Shown piece after piece: positions 38,047-51,302 of a DNA stretch of 64,000 bases. The first letter of the stretch is position 1; each line of letters opens with the position of its first letter. A program made the position numbers and the translations under genes. The notes beneath the pieces are model-generated. The model did no database searches. It saw only the letters and a list, made by a program, of their open reading frames with translations, and was not told the DNA's origin. Source of the stretch: Hoplostethus atlanticus (Eukaryota > Chordata > Actinopteri > Trachichthyiformes > Trachichthyidae); contig JAXDDX010000035.1 of the NCBI GenBank assembly GCA_034670405.1, positions 2,117,001-2,181,000 of the forward strand, in the 5' to 3' direction.

Positions 38047-41000
38047 TCATCTGCTATTTTTCCCCCGTCACAGCGGGAAATGTGGAGCTGAGCAACTGGA
38101 TGGGACAGGTGTACAGCCTCCCACCTCACATGTGCTGGAATATCAAGGCAATAGAATTCGTCATTTTAAGCGATGAGAGTCAGAGAAAAAAAATGACAAA
38201 GACCATATGCTCACTCCCCCCTCATCCTGTCTTCGCTCCTCACACCTTGCCCTTAAAACTCCTGACAACATAAATGTCAAACAATGTGAAATTTAGATTT
38301 CTGCATGGAGTTGGCTTTGTATGTGTGGCTGTTAAAAACCAATACCTAAAAATATCCTGCTCACAACAGTAGCCAACAGTAGCTCACAAAAAGAAAAGAA
38401 AAAGGGAGAAACATAGATGAAAAAAATCAAATTTTGCTTCAGAAAAAAACAAAACATAAACCCTGCTTTAGTCCCCTATCCATTGGTCCCTCATTCCCTT
38501 AAGGCACACTGCTCTGCCATGCGCTTCTGAAGAGCCCTTTTTGCGTGCTACATATGCTGCTTCCTGGAGCCAATGAAACAAAACTGTTTTGTGGTAAACG
38601 ACTTAGAGAAAAGGATGTGTGAGCATAAAGCAAGCACACTCCAATGCTATGGCCTGTGGGTGGCTTGTGATGAGATTGGTGGTAAAGTACTCCACGTTAT
38701 TTCAAGGATGAATGACAGCCATCAGTGCTAAGCTTATGATTTGACACCTTTTTTCCCAGTAGACATCAGTATCTGATGAATGACTGAGAATGGCCTTGAC
38801 TTTTCACTGCTTTGGTCTTACATGGTTTATGTACTGCAATGCAAGCTTCCCCCCTCCATTCACCCTAACTGGTCTTACTGCAGAGCTTTGAGGACAACTT
38901 GAATGTTTCTTCCTGTTTCATTTGTTTTTTTTCACAATTTCACACGTACTTATTCATATAGATCGGTAGGTAATTGTGACTTAACTGATACTGTAGTTAG
39001 ATAGGTACTGTAGTAAATGTAGTCAGTAGATAATTGCATGACATTCTTATCTGAAAGAGAATTTTCACTTTTCACAACTGCCATTTGCTTCAGCACACCA
39101 CTGTATATTGTCTGTACACTGCCCTCCTTACAATCTCAAGTCCAACACACTTTTAAAAGGATGCCTGCAGATAGTTGTTACAAGAAAACTAAAATATATG
39201 TTAGAGGATTTCTTAAGGGATAACTATATGGTCAGTCCTGCTCTCAACAGGAGGACGCGGTGTACTTTGTCTAGAAATTCAATGTTAACACAACATTCCA
39301 TGTAGAAGTCATTGCCATTAACTGTGCCGGGTTGCTGTAGACGTGTTGCAGTTTTGAGCTGTGATTTCAGGCAAATGCGTAACTCATACTCTAGTTTTTA
39401 ACATGAATCCCAGTCGCAGATGTAATAGACTCGCACTGCTGTCTTTTTCACAACTTTGTCACGTGATCAAGTCTTCACGATCAAAATGGCAACTTTTAAG
39501 GACTCGTGTATAGAATTATGCTTCCCCTTAACTGCCTTTATCAAGATGGGTTTACACTACTCTCTTAGTGTTGCATGACCTCAAAACATTCCTAGAAGCA
39601 TGCATTTAAACTCAAACAAGAAGCCTCTGAGACAAAAAAAATACAATTAATACAATAGATATATATATATAAACAGTACACATATACTTTTATCTGAGAA
39701 TTAAAAAAGCAATGTTTAACGTATAAGAGAAAGGGAGAGTCTTACGCAGATCATTGCCATGTTTTTTTAATGAAAATTACACTTCTTCTGAGCACTGTTC
39801 TTGTAGCCCTATTTCAGAACCTGTCCAGGCAGAGTGCCAACGACGCCCTCTTACTAGCCATTATAGAAGCGGTTTCTTTACATACATTGGTACATTTTCC
39901 AGTAAACCTGACACTCACCCTGGATTTACAATTTGCTTCACTTACTCAGTTTGAAACGGCCTTCTGTGAAGTAGTTGTCAAAATAGAGGGCACTGTTAAA
40001 ATTGTACCTCCCCTAACCAATTTCAGAATCTTGAACAATCACGAGGCTTACAACCGCAAGGCATTTTGCCCAACCTGCTGTTTCCGAAAGGAGTTTTATT
40101 GGCCGGAATATAAATTTCACACTGGCTATCCTTGAGAAGTCATTGAGGCCAGGTCCTGAATAGGTCACAACATTTTTAAAAGTTGGCAATGAATGTGATT
40201 CAGGGCCTCATTCCAGGCTAGTGTCCAGCAGAGATTTCACCATTTGCTCAGCACTGCCAAGGTAATAGTCAAAGGCAGTAATGCCAATATGGAAAGTGAT
40301 AATTAGCAACAGTGTAGCAGATATTGGCTAACCCAGGTGTCCTCTGACCTTACTCCCAGATCTCTTGCATTTCTTCATCTTTTCATAGATGTCTTAAGTA
40401 AATTAGAAAGGTGATGTACTAGGAGAAGGTCTGTAGCAAGAAATGTCTGAATGAATTCTGTCATGTTTCCTTCATGGGTGCATATTGTTTAATACAGGAT
40501 GTACATCTTGAGTCTTAGGATTTAATTCTGCAGACTACAATCTTGAACCTGCAGTAGCAAAATATGTTACACCATTGCTGCCATTATGTGCTCAGGATGC
40601 CTCATTTGACTGCCTAAAATGAGGCTTCTGATGTTGTCTCTCTGTCCAAACCACGTTTGCGCTCATGTGTCTTTAAACGATAATGGAGAATTTTAGTAAA
40701 TGAACTGAAGTAATTCGATTCACTTTTTTCCCAAATAGGGTGGACTGAGAAATGGAGAAGTTGAAAGGGTCAGTAACTTGGGGCTGGAGCTCTACTTGTT
40801 CTTAGAGTCTGGATGAGCTTGTTAAACAATATTCCCATAATTCTTCAATGGAGGTTTTTTTTATGTGGAGAACATAAATGTAGAGATGTTCCTTTGATAG
40901 AAATGATATTAACCATTATGGCACCACAAACACTCGACCTCCACACTGTCCAACCAAGATGTTACTGATCATCCATTGAGAGTTCATGTGGGTATGGTAC

Positions 41001-42000
41001 TGTTATGTTGATGCACATGTCTGGTTGTACAGCTGCATATACGTGACAATGCACAACCACCTGCATGAAAAAAAATGCTCACAGTATGACCAAGAAGGTT
41101 TCTCTATGCATGCAAGTGCAAGTGCATTGTATTTTTTTTATTTTTTTTATTCCTTTCTACTGACAGATTTTCATGCCACACATCAACAAAGAGCATGTTG
41201 TGTTTGGAATTGGGCACATCATCTCAGCCAAATTTACTGTAGCATTCATATTGGAATACACAATGTTGTAGTTGAATATCAACAATTTCCTCTCCAAGCA
41301 CAAGTAGAGTCATTCCTATCCTGTGCTTGCAGATTTACTATGTAATATGTTTTATTCAATGAAAACAAAAAGTAAAATATTGTGTAAAGCTTCATAGGAA
41401 GCACCACAGCCTCTAAGAAATAATATCTGTTGAGGGACCCACCAGCAAATCCACACCATGAGAAGGGTGCCCAACAGTGAATACACTGAGAAATCTATGC
41501 AGAGAATGAATATTAGCTGGTAGTTTGTCAAAGAGAGGGTTCAAGTGATAGAGTTTTGTGTTGTATTTGGCACCAATTACATGTTTGCCCTGAGAACTGG
41601 CAGTTCATTTCAAATGAACCTGCAGTAAAAAATAACACACTTGAATATGCAAAAGTAGGATCATTCGTGCTGAATGTGAATATGACCTTTCCACACTTGG
41701 GGTTTGTTTGAATTACATTGTGAGCTCTAAGAGACAAGGCCCACCTGCTGTCACAAAGAAACTCTGAAAGCTGTTTATTTCCATTTTCCATTTTCAATAG
41801 AGAGGCTGTCTCATATAAGGAAACAAGTTGATCAATATGCAATCTGTATGCATGTGTGTGTTTGAGAAAGAAAGGGGTTTTTTTTTGTTTTGTTTGACCC
41901 AATGGTCTGATTGTGTGCCATCCACTGAAACAATATGTACAGTTGCTCACATCACCCCAATCTTCCCCATATCATGGAGGCCTGAAAACATCTATCAACT
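38047..42000 (+). other. kcna2 3' untranslated region and spacer
   Basis: No other gene recognised. Mammalian kcna2 has a very long 3' UTR, so much of this may be transcribed; no canonical AATAAA was spotted near the stop, and ATTAAA occurs near 39702. A 121-codon frame at 39770-40135 starts with a hydrophobic stretch but shows no family, and frames of this length are expected by chance here. Confidence 0.45.
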
Positions 42001-43470
42001 TTGGTGCAGTGGAAACTGAATTTTCTTTCTATGAAATGAAATGTGAGGGAAATAATGTACATAAAAACAATGGATTATGGAACAGAAACCATGTACTATA
42101 TACCGTATGTGAAGTCCGGATTTAAAAAGTAGTATTAAACTGCACTTTACAAGACCAAAAGGACAATCTATGAACTAGAAAAAAAAATGTCTAATTAAAA
42201 TGCATATAATCCTTCCAAATGATCATAATGATAATAATGACAAAGTAATATCAATAATGAAGCCAATAATAATTCAATCAATGTTGTGTTTATTGTGTTT
42301 ATTGTGTACAATGTGTTTTATCGTGATGGCTGCTCTATTGTGATTCAAAATAATTTGTTCATTTATTTTTATTGACATCATATGACAGACAGAGACAAAT
42401 GTTTATCATGATTTTTCACTCACGTCGTTTTATTGTTCGGGAGATATTTAGTGCACGAACGAGTTGAGGGCTAATTTTAGCTGATGAGTGTCTGTGCTGA
42501 TGCAGAATGCCATGAATCGATCAAAGGCTTCTTTGTTGTTATTCTTAGGACATTCAGTCTTTGTAGCCATGGGCAGTGTGGAGGGACATTTTTCGAACGC
42601 CTCCTGGCATCTTCAGCTTCTTCCTCCTTTAAGTGCACGGTATATGCTCCCTGCAGTTTAAAGAGAGAGCAGGGCGTTCTATTAATAGCCTTTTTGTTGG
42701 AGAGAGAGATACGAGCGTGAGCAGAGGAGGAGAGGGAGGGAGGGAGGAAGGATGGGAGAAGGAGCAGGCAGAGGAGGAGGGAGGCTATATTCTTAAAGAA
42801 ATTCTTCACACTGAACTTTCTCTGACACTACAATCCCATCATCCCCTCCCCTCAACTGAAACTGAAAAGATGAGGCATACATTCATTGCTTTTTTTTCTT
42901 TCTATGGCTGCTTTTTGTTTCATGGAAAAATGGAGGGGGTCGGTGTTTCTCAGGCCCATAAATTCTGCTAGTGCAATTTTAGAGAAACCATTGTTTGCTT
43001 CAACCAGCTATGCATCTGGGGTTGTGTCATAGTAGCACTTTGAGTTAGAATGGGCCTCATTTCATCCTAATTGATGGTCAATGATTGTGATCAACTGTGA
43101 TGTCTACTCCTGGAAACACATTTGTTTGGCACATAGAAATAGCTACGGTTTTATCATGTGCTATTTGTAGTATATTTGTGGTTTAACTACAGTTCTGCAT
43201 TGAGATTGGGGGCACTTGGGTCCTCACTACTGTAGCTACATCTCTCCTGTAGTCATTAGTCTTGCTTTGATCCAGCGATGCAGTGCAGCTCTCTGCAGCT
43301 CGCTCTGCTGAAACCAGGGCAAGTAGGAAGAGGCTGACAGAGTGGCGCACAAGGGCGAGCCGAACCAGCCCGATGGCCTCCCCAAGGACACAGGCTATGG
43401 GAACACAGGCAGAGGGCAGGTGGCCACCGCAACAGTGTTTTTGTTAGGGAGGAGTATGTGTGTATATATT

Positions 43471-43496
43471 TGTGTGTGTGTGTGTGTGTGTGTGTG
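43471..43496. repeat. (TG)n microsatellite
   Basis: TG run of about 26 bp. Confidence 0.93.
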
Positions 43497-44921
43497 CAGT
43501 TTGTCAGACATGGTACCATTCCCACAGGAGCACGGTTCAGCAATCATACAGGCATGCAGTAGGCTTACTAGCTTGTAATTAGGAGACAAGCGCTGTGGGA
43601 CTTGCTTTTAATCCAACAGGGCTGCCCTGGTACAGGACCACACCCCGCTATTATGGAGATTTAACATCACTCATTCACCCCCCCACCCTGATAATCAATC
43701 AATGGTCTTATTTCAGCCTAATTCTCTCCTTCATTTTAAATGGTTGTTTCTCTGTTTAGCAGAAACTGTGTAAACGTGTTTTGGGTTGAAGTGAGGATGA
43801 AAAGGATGTACAGTAAGTACTGATCGCTTTTGACCTAAGCTCATCCTTGGAGCCATTACCGCCCTCTAGGGGTGTTGCTGCAGAAATGACATACAATATC
43901 TGAGCTTGAGTCCCTTTTGCTGTGTGGATAACTAAGCCATTCATATCACTGAACTGAACTGTTTACTTTTTCAAGATTATAATTGATTTGGAGTTATTAC
44001 GGATAAATACTCGATCCATCCACATCCATTCTCTAGAGCTACTGGTTTTATAATTAGCAATTCAACCTAGCCTAGTGGCAACACAGGTAACAATAGCATT
44101 GGGTTGCCAAACACAATAGGACACATGTCCACCACAACTCCCTCCAGTGTCATATGGAGGATCAATACACTCACACGGTGTAATGGCCCTATTGAATATG
44201 CCTCACACACACACCATTTACCTCTGGGGGTGATAAATGGGTTGGGTTAAGCTCAGCCAGCCATGCATCCCATCTCACAGGGGACTGTGAACCTGTCAGA
44301 CCACGCAGCAGAGCCGATAGACAGATGCTCCGGGGCTCATGAGCACACACAAAACCAGGCGTCATGAGGTAATATGACAGACGAGACCGATACAGATACT
44401 CTAGAAAGTACTCTTTTACATAATGTGGGTAGAATAAACAAGAGTGAGAGGTCACAGGGAAAACAATGATTATGTACCAGGCTGCAGGCTCCAATAGGCT
44501 CCACTACCAAGTGTAATTTGATGTTTGTATGGTATATATGGATTTCTGACTGGAGGTGTGGAGCGATTGCTAAGTAGTTTAAAGTAGTTTCAATCTGATT
44601 AATGTAAGTGGTTTTGGCAATCCTGACTGAATCCAAATTAAATGAGATCATATTTAATAACGCAGAGCAGTATTAGCCTCAAGGTCACAGGGTTAGTCTG
44701 AAGAGTAGCAAGCTTGCGATGACCTGGAATACTCCGGGGGCAGCTCCCAGGTATGGACGTATAAATGTGTGAGACCACGTGTACCTAGTCAGTCAACCCT
44801 GGGAAAGATAACAAATGTTATTTTCAGTGAATATTTGAGACAAAACCACACATGCAATTGTATTTCATGTATCCTTTTATTAACCAGGATAGTCACAATG
44901 ATATTGACATTTCTTTTTCAG

Positions 44922-44996
44922 TTAAGCCGTGGCAAAGAAGGCAGTAAAAACATACTACACCATGAACATAAAACATTCAGAAATAAAAGCAATACG
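44922..44996 (+). other. Possible 75-base exon
   Basis: An acceptor (TTGACATTTCTTTTTCAG ending at 44921) and a donor (ACG then GTGAGT from 44997) bracket 75 bases. One frame is open through all 25 codons (starting LSRGKEGSKN). Composition is A-rich and no family is recognised. It could be a leader exon of the small gene at 47.6 kb, part of a non-coding RNA, or chance. Confidence 0.22.
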
Positions 44997-46942
44997 GTGA
45001 GTACTTTTGAGAGCCCCATGGAAGCATTAATTAAGGATGTCAGCTTTGTATTTATTGACGGACAATTCCACTGAGATGTCCTGAGAGAATCAAGAAAACT
45101 TGCTTGAAAATGATTCTTGAAAAATACAAATTTCTCCTCATGCTCCAAACAATGCCACGATAAACACTGACCTTGCTGTCACCTAAAACGTCTTGTACAG
45201 TAAGTCAAAATCAGTTCGATAAATCTTTGATCAGGATCATTGCTTTTATCTCGATCACTTGACTTGGGTGAAAACCCATTCCTGATGGGTGCTGCCTACA
45301 TACACATCTTGTAAGACTGTGATGCTGCTTGGAAGCCTTTTCCAACATGCCAACCAGGGAAAGAATGTCAGAGGCTTAAAATATCCTGTGCGAGTTAATA
45401 TTTTATCAACATCTCACTCCCAAGGCCTGCTTCCCGCTTCATATCTCACTTCCAGCTCTGAGATTGTGCACAGAGCATGGGAAATAGCTAATTCCCCCAT
45501 TGCTGCATTTTAAACCCAGCAGCTTTTGTCTTCCTTTCCCTTTTGTCTTCGCTCATTTGTGTCGATTATGTTGTAAATAACTGGATGACAAAGTGCTTGC
45601 TGTCCGATGGCAAAGTATTCACAAACGCATGCCCTCTGTAGGAAATGTTGGTATTGTTATGACGGCAGACAAGCAAGACCATTTTTTGAGAATGACTCTA
45701 TCAGAGGAGAATGAATTGGTGACAAATTGATGAAATGTGGACCTACGAATGGGATTTACAAGCAATTTAGTTTAAAATGGCAAAACAGTAATCCGCTCAG
45801 CAGCACAAGGAAGGCAGCAGCTCCATATGTGGAGAATGTGTGACAACGTGTGCTGTTAATGGTGCTTATTTATTGATCTGTTGAAGAAAAGAAGGAAGAG
45901 TCATACCCTGGATGACGCTGCTCTTGTTCCTTCGTCAAACGACACTACAAATATAGATGACTGGTTGCATGTGTGTGTGTCAGTGGGTTTATAAGAGGAC
46001 TTGGAGTACAATGTAGCGCCAGCCCCCAGAAATGCACGTGCCTTGTGTAATTGTAGTGCAGTCATGTACTCACTGTGCTGACTGACCCAAAAATAGAGTA
46101 TATATATAGAGAGAGCGACAGCAAATGTCTATATTATCATGTCTGAAACGTGAGCGGGTTGCTGGATGACATAATGGGGATCCTAGGTGAAGCGGTCAGG
46201 ACAGGACTGGGCGATGAGGACAAGAGATAGTGAAGGAGGTTTAGCAGCTTGCCCTCATTCATTATTGATGTTTGATCAAAGAGAGTAATCCAGTAGAACA
46301 GGGGTGGTGGAGATGAACAAGGCCCGAACGCAACAAAAGAAACACTGTTTAATCACTATTTTACACAAACGTTAGACAGAGGAATAAGGGAGTGCAGTAA
46401 AATATAATTTCAAAATAAGGCACAAAAGATACGTGCTATTCAGTCTTTCGGACAGCAACGCAGGCGTTGTCAGTGTTCACTGACAAACTACCATTACACA
46501 TTTATTTTGACACATATTGAAGTGTTAGAAAACAGCGCTCCATCACTTTTGCCGCCTTAAAGATTCATAGGCGGCCTATTCTCTTGAAGCAGCGACCCGT
46601 GCACCCATGCCATGGCAACAAAGGGTTGTTGCATTATAGATAAGATGATACCCACTGTTTAGAGTTGAATACCTGTCTGTCTGTCCCCTGCAACATGGCA
46701 GCAACCACCAAGCTTTTCAGCACCTTTGTGACACCGACGCCAGGGTATCTAATTCCTGCACATACCAATACATCGAGACTGAAGCAGGGAACCAGAGACC
46801 TCGCGAGGAATCAACACAAGGGTTTAAAGCAGAAATATTTTATAAGCTGTTCAATGGTGGTTTAGAGCTAAATTCTTATGCCCGTAAATATCAGCCTGAA
46901 ACTACAAGAAAATTGTGTTGTGAGGGAGATTAAATGCTTTAT

Positions 46943-47030
46943 TAGAGTTAGACCGATATATCAGGCCGATATTGGCCTTTTATTAAATATTGGCCCATCA
47001 ATGTTGTCGACTTCCTATATGATGGAGGTT
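46943..47030. repeat. Diverged dispersed repeat of the CCGATAT type
   Basis: Contains GACCGATATATCAGGCCGAT followed by ATTGGCCTTTTATTAAATAT. This phrase recurs as a dispersed repeat in many fish genomes. Its full extent is unclear; it may reach about 47350 around the GGAGT array. Confidence 0.45.
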
Positions 47031-47155
47031 CGTCCCTGACCACAGTAATGTTTGGGGACATATCAGAGATTTTCCCCTACATTTGAAGTGTGGTGAGTCA
47101 CCCTGCCTTAAAGCGCTGCTAACCCACCTGAAAGAAATTCATTAGCATGTGCTTC

Positions 47156-47199
47156 AGTGGAGTGGAGTGGAGTGGAGTGGAGTGGAGTGGAGTGGAGTG
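47156..47199. repeat. (GGAGT)n pentanucleotide array
   Basis: About eight to nine tandem GGAGT units. Confidence 0.95.
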
Positions 47200-47555
47200 T
47201 TAGTGTCCCATGAAGCTCTGAATGCTATTTCAGAGGCTTTTCCACTGTGCTAAAAATAAAATTGTCGGAGAAACTGTGAATTTTTCTAATGTTTTGGCAT
47301 GAAAACGGTCAAATTGGTATTGGTATTACTATCAGCCTTCAAAAACACATATTAGTCACTATGCTCTCTTTAAGTGCTATATAGGTGAGTTGGATGAAAT
47401 TGATAATGAACCACAAAGAAAAAGAATCAAAAAGACAAAATAAAGCACAGCAGTCACTCTCTTTGTCCTCTTTTCGGTTAAGCTGCCGCCACTGACTTTC
47501 AAACGAAGGTTGAACGGACAGAGGGAGGGCAGAGAGGTGAGCATGCTGCAGAAAA

Positions 47556-49095
47556 ATGGCGTATGACCAGCAAATCCTATGCACGAGTGTGAAATATGAT
47601 AGAGAGCCAAGCAAGAGCACCTGGCAAGCAAACCGACAGGTAGGTCACTTACAGGATTTTACTAGCAATGAGAAAAATGAGCCCCATGCTGCCCAAACAG
47701 AAATAAAGTTTCTGGCTTGTTACACTGATGGGCAGACAGGCAGAGAGACAGACAGGCATATGCTTATAAAATAAACTGGCTAAGATCAGCCGGAAATTAG
47801 AAGAACCAAATGGTTTCCAGTGACGTCTACGGTGCTTACGTGAAAGACGTATAAGGTTATGTTGTTGTACTATCAGATTTAAGCCCTCAAGAATATTCAT
47901 GTCGTATCAACAAGGGCAGCATGTGTCTACTGTATAACATTAGAGGAGCAAAGGCAATGCGAGGCAATTAGTGGACAACCTGATGATTTATTTATTTATT
48001 TTATGTTATTCAGTAAAACTGGCCAAATGGATTGAAATAATGTTTTTACAACACAAAAAGTCTGTCTTGTAGTACCACACTGCCCTGTAACTGCCCTGCC
48101 GTCTGTCACAACCTCACGCTTTAGAGAGATTTACAACTCCTTAAGACTGTGCCATGGCTTGGTTGGATAACTGAATCTAAGAGGATGTGTGAGTGGCTTT
48201 AGACAGGCTGGATAATGTGGTAAGTTTAATTTGATGCTTTTAGCACATACATAAGGTTTACCTCATCAAAGAGGTATTAACGAGGTAATCCTGTACTTGT
48301 GGATTTCGATTAATCTTGGAAGGATATTAATATTTTTTTAAATGCCAAATAAAAAGTACTCACAGGGATCTAGAGTTGATACCTTTATCTTTGATAATTG
48401 CTCTAAATAAGGATGTATTTTTATTATATATCAAAATATGTAAAACATGATATACACATATATATACAAATATTATTATTATTATTATTATTATTTATTT
48501 TTCATTGAGAGATTGTTTTATATACTCATTTTAAACAAAGGTGCTAACTGAAAAGAATGACAAATTTTAAAAAATCTTTCATAATTGGAATCTTGCTGTA
48601 CATTGATAAACATTTAGGTATTTGCACCTGACCACTACAGTGGAATGTTAACAAATTGGTATTTTGGACTCAGTTGCTTCGTCTTGCTGATAACTTATCA
48701 GTATTATTTTGTTTTTATTTTATTTTGTACAATACAGCAAGCCATATGGGGACATGAGGAGGAGGCTCACTGTAACTCAGGAGGCTTTGGATGAGCTCGG
48801 AGTGCCTGCAGTCCTGGAACCGCCTTGCCCTATGGTGAGGAATGTTGATTAGAAAATAGTGGGCGGTGTATGGCAGTCATCCTCCCTGTATGGTTGTTGG
48901 ATGGAAAATACTTCTTCCCACTGCTTGTGACAGTGGCTTCGTCATACTAGGAAGGAATCTATGTCATGAAATCACAGCATTTATCATTATGATACTAAAG
49001 GAGGCTATTATGCTCTAACCCCACAGGAAGTGCAGGGGAATGCCAACACTGATACAACTGAGCAATTGTTGCTTGCAAAAGATAGTGGGATTTAA
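47556..49095 (+). CDS. Predicted small three-exon gene, product unknown
   Basis: I do not recognise this gene. Exon 1 is 47556-47639: ATG in good context (A at -3, G at +4), 28 codons starting MAYDQQILCTSVKYDREPSK, then donor CAG/GTAGGT. Exon 2 is 48742-48834: PYGDMRRRLTVTQEALDELG, GVPAVLEPPCPM, then donor ATG/GTGAGG. Exon 3 is 49027-49095: acceptor CTCTAACCCCACAG, then EVQGNANTDTTEQLLLAKDS, ending with TAA. All three join in phase 0 into an 81-residue, highly charged protein without signal peptide or membrane segment. Exon 2 is the strongest: coding-like and GC-richer than its AT-rich flanks. Its acceptor is a CAG-CAAG tandem; the first AG (exon from 48738) would shift the frame and hit a stop after exon 1. 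An alternative last exon may lie at 51303-51389. It stands between kcna2 and kcna10, where mammals have no annotated gene that I know of. Confidence 0.42.
48471..48495. repeat. (ATT)n repeat
   Basis: ATT trinucleotide run in intron 2-side AT-rich DNA ahead of exon 2 of the small predicted gene. Confidence 0.9.
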
Positions 49096-49522
49096 TCAGT
49101 GAGCTTAAACCAGTGGCACTGAGGATTGCCACTGGTTGTGTTATTGAATGTTAAGACAAGGGTGATTGGTTTGTTGTGAACTTTTGCCTCTTCCCATATC
49201 ATGCCGGATCCAAGCCGTCCCAGGTTAGCACGTCTTTTCATTAGTGGGGCTGGAAACAATCCAGACATTTCAATCACGTCTGCCGTCTTTAGTCCCTACT
49301 GTTGATCTATGAGGGTAATACTGTGCTGATCTCCTGCATGTTGCATAATCTCCTTAATAGAGTAACAATCCTCAGAGTCAACACACGCGTCTGTATCATC
49401 TAAAGGCCAAATCCTCCTTCCAAACATAAACAAAAGCCCACAGAAGAAAGTGAAAACAGTTTTTTAAAAACTATTCTTCCATCTCCAAATGTGCAGCATG
49501 TGACAGCTTCCAGTAAGGTTGT

Positions 49523-49523
49523 T

Positions 49524-49550
<27 letters not shown>
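49523..49550. repeat. (TA)n microsatellite
   Basis: TA run of about 28 bp. Confidence 0.93.
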
Positions 49551-49554
<4 letters not shown>

Positions 49555-49810
49555 ACTGCTGTAAAATTGATTGATTGCATTTTGATTTGTGTCTTCTACT
49601 ACTAGAATCAGACCCACTGGGCTTCTTTTATCTGTAGCCCTGCCTCCAGGTAATGAGTCTGTCCGCTGGAGCCAATGTGGAGCCAAGCCTTGATCAATGT
49701 TCATGAGAATGTGAGACTGCATGTGACTCTGTTTCTGTATATCATACTTCAGGTCCATTGTCATTGTGGTGCAGCAGCTATACTGAGATATTAAATAACA
49801 CATTGTCAAA

Positions 49811-49975
49811 GGGCTTGTACAGCTCAGTGGTAGGGTGCAGCACTACTCCTGCCAAGGTTTATGGTTTAATTCTCATTAACGTCACCAACACCACAATTTA
49901 TTAACTCATAAGGGGCTGTGGATGAAAGTGCACTATGTTGTGCACTGCCACCTTGGATTATCTAAGCCGTATGGG
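49811..49975 (+). mobile_element. tRNA-derived SINE
   Basis: The head GGGCTTGTACAGCTCAGTGG carries an RNA polymerase III A-box, and GGTTTAATTCT (49863-49873) is a decayed B-box about 40 bases on. Together they form a tRNA-like head. The body ends in CACTGCCACCTTGGATTATC, close to the common fish SINE 3' end. It is diverged and so not young. No tRNA anticodon structure is intact, so it is not a tRNA gene. Confidence 0.7.
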
Positions 49976-50638
49976 GGTTGATATACTTGTCGTGCCCTTG
50001 TATGCTCCTGACCCAACCTTGTATACTGTATACTGTATACTGAATAGGAGGGACCTCTACTGCAATATATAGGATTACTAGGCTGGAATAACCAGGTGAT
50101 ATAAGATTACTAGGTTGGAATATCTAAGCCTTGCTACCTGACATGCACTTTGAAATCCTGTCACCACTAATGGATGAGCATATGGGCTTTTTAGATAGAA
50201 TTACTAGATCATGTGTGCTGGATGAGGCCACGGCTTCTGTTACTCATCATTTTCAACCTTGCTGCTGCATCTAGAGAGACACCAGGGTCTAGATTAATTT
50301 CTATACATATATTCTTCGTATTCAGTCATGGCTCCTGGCAATTTTGTACACATACCTGCAGAAAATCTTGGCCAAATGCCAGCATAACCTTGAAAATGAA
50401 CGAATGCCATACACATGTGATAATATTCCTAAGAGTGTGAATAGCCAGTGTTGAAAGCGCTGCTGACGTTTCCTCAACAGATGCTGATATTCCTAGGAAG
50501 CATCCATGGCTCCAGATTGTGATTGACAGGGGTGTGACTTGAGATCAGGAGCATACATGCCAGTGTCAGTATCATTCACACACGCATGCTAATGGAGAAA
50601 TTGCTTTGTGTTTACAGGTAAGGTGACAGTGTCATCGA

Positions 50639-50690
50639 GAGAGGGAGGGAGGGAGGGAGGGAGGGGGGGAAAGCGAAGGAGAGAGGGAGG
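50639..50690. repeat. (GGGA)n repeat
   Basis: Tandem GGGA units with a G-run, grading into GA-rich sequence. Confidence 0.9.
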
Positions 50691-51047
50691 GGTGAAAGGA
50701 TGAAGGGAGAGAGGGTATCTCTCTAAGACAAGTCACACCACAGTTGTTCGCATTCCACCACCTGCAGTAGCTCCCGTTTACCTCCCCTCTCTCACTTTTA
50801 CTGACACAAATCCCTTTGCAGGAAGACGGATAGGATTATATGCCCTCTCTCACTGACTCACACAGTCTATATCGCCTCATCTCCATCCATCTTCCTGTCT
50901 CTGTCTCCCCGTAGGATATTCTATTATGATGTGTTTAAGTGACAGGTCATGTTTCAGCTGCCTGCATTGTCAATGACATGCCCGGGACATTGTAGGATCA
51001 TGCACAAAAAGATCCCCACGGAGAAGGATGATGAGTCAGCACAGTGT

Positions 51048-51051
<4 letters not shown>

Positions 51052-51119
<68 letters not shown>
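51052..51119. repeat. (GT)n microsatellite
   Basis: Pure GT run of about 68 bp. Confidence 0.98.
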
Positions 51120-51120
<1 letters not shown>

Positions 51121-51302
51121 ATGTGCATGTGTGTGTTTATGTACATGCATGGACACATGTCAGTGCATTGTGTATATGTTCTCATGAGGGCATGCAAGAA
51201 AATTCCCAGCTGTGATGGGTGGGATGATGTATCTTAAAGCATGGGACTGTTAAGTCTTCAAACTGCTTGTATGACCTTGAAGCCATGTGCCTGTCCCTGC
51301 AG

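Larger units (their letters stand above)
42001..47555. other. Spacer between kcna2 and the small predicted gene
   Basis: No recognised gene. A GGGA-rich stretch lies at 42722-42760 and a TG microsatellite at 43471-43496. A possible 75-base exon at 44922-44996 and a diverged repeat at 46943 are described separately. Confidence 0.5.
49976..51302. other. Spacer with microsatellites
   Basis: Holds a GGGA array (50639-50675) and a long GT run (51052-51119). A frame starting at 50213 (MCWMRPRLLLLIIFNLAAAS) looks like a signal peptide but lacks splice or family support. Confidence 0.45.

Noticed and set aside
39770-40135. 121-codon frame with hydrophobic start after kcna2
   Set aside because: Probably in kcna2 3' UTR or spacer; no family and several frames this long are expected by chance.
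41528-41950. 140-codon minus-strand frame
   Set aside because: No recognisable domain, AT-rich codons, no promoter or splice support.
46723-46742. REST/NRSF-like site (TTCAGCACC)
   Set aside because: Only the left half matches; the right half fails at key positions.
50213-50440. Signal-peptide-like frame MCWMRPRLLLLIIFNL
   Set aside because: No splice sites or downstream cysteine or domain pattern; hydrophobic starts arise easily from T-rich DNA.
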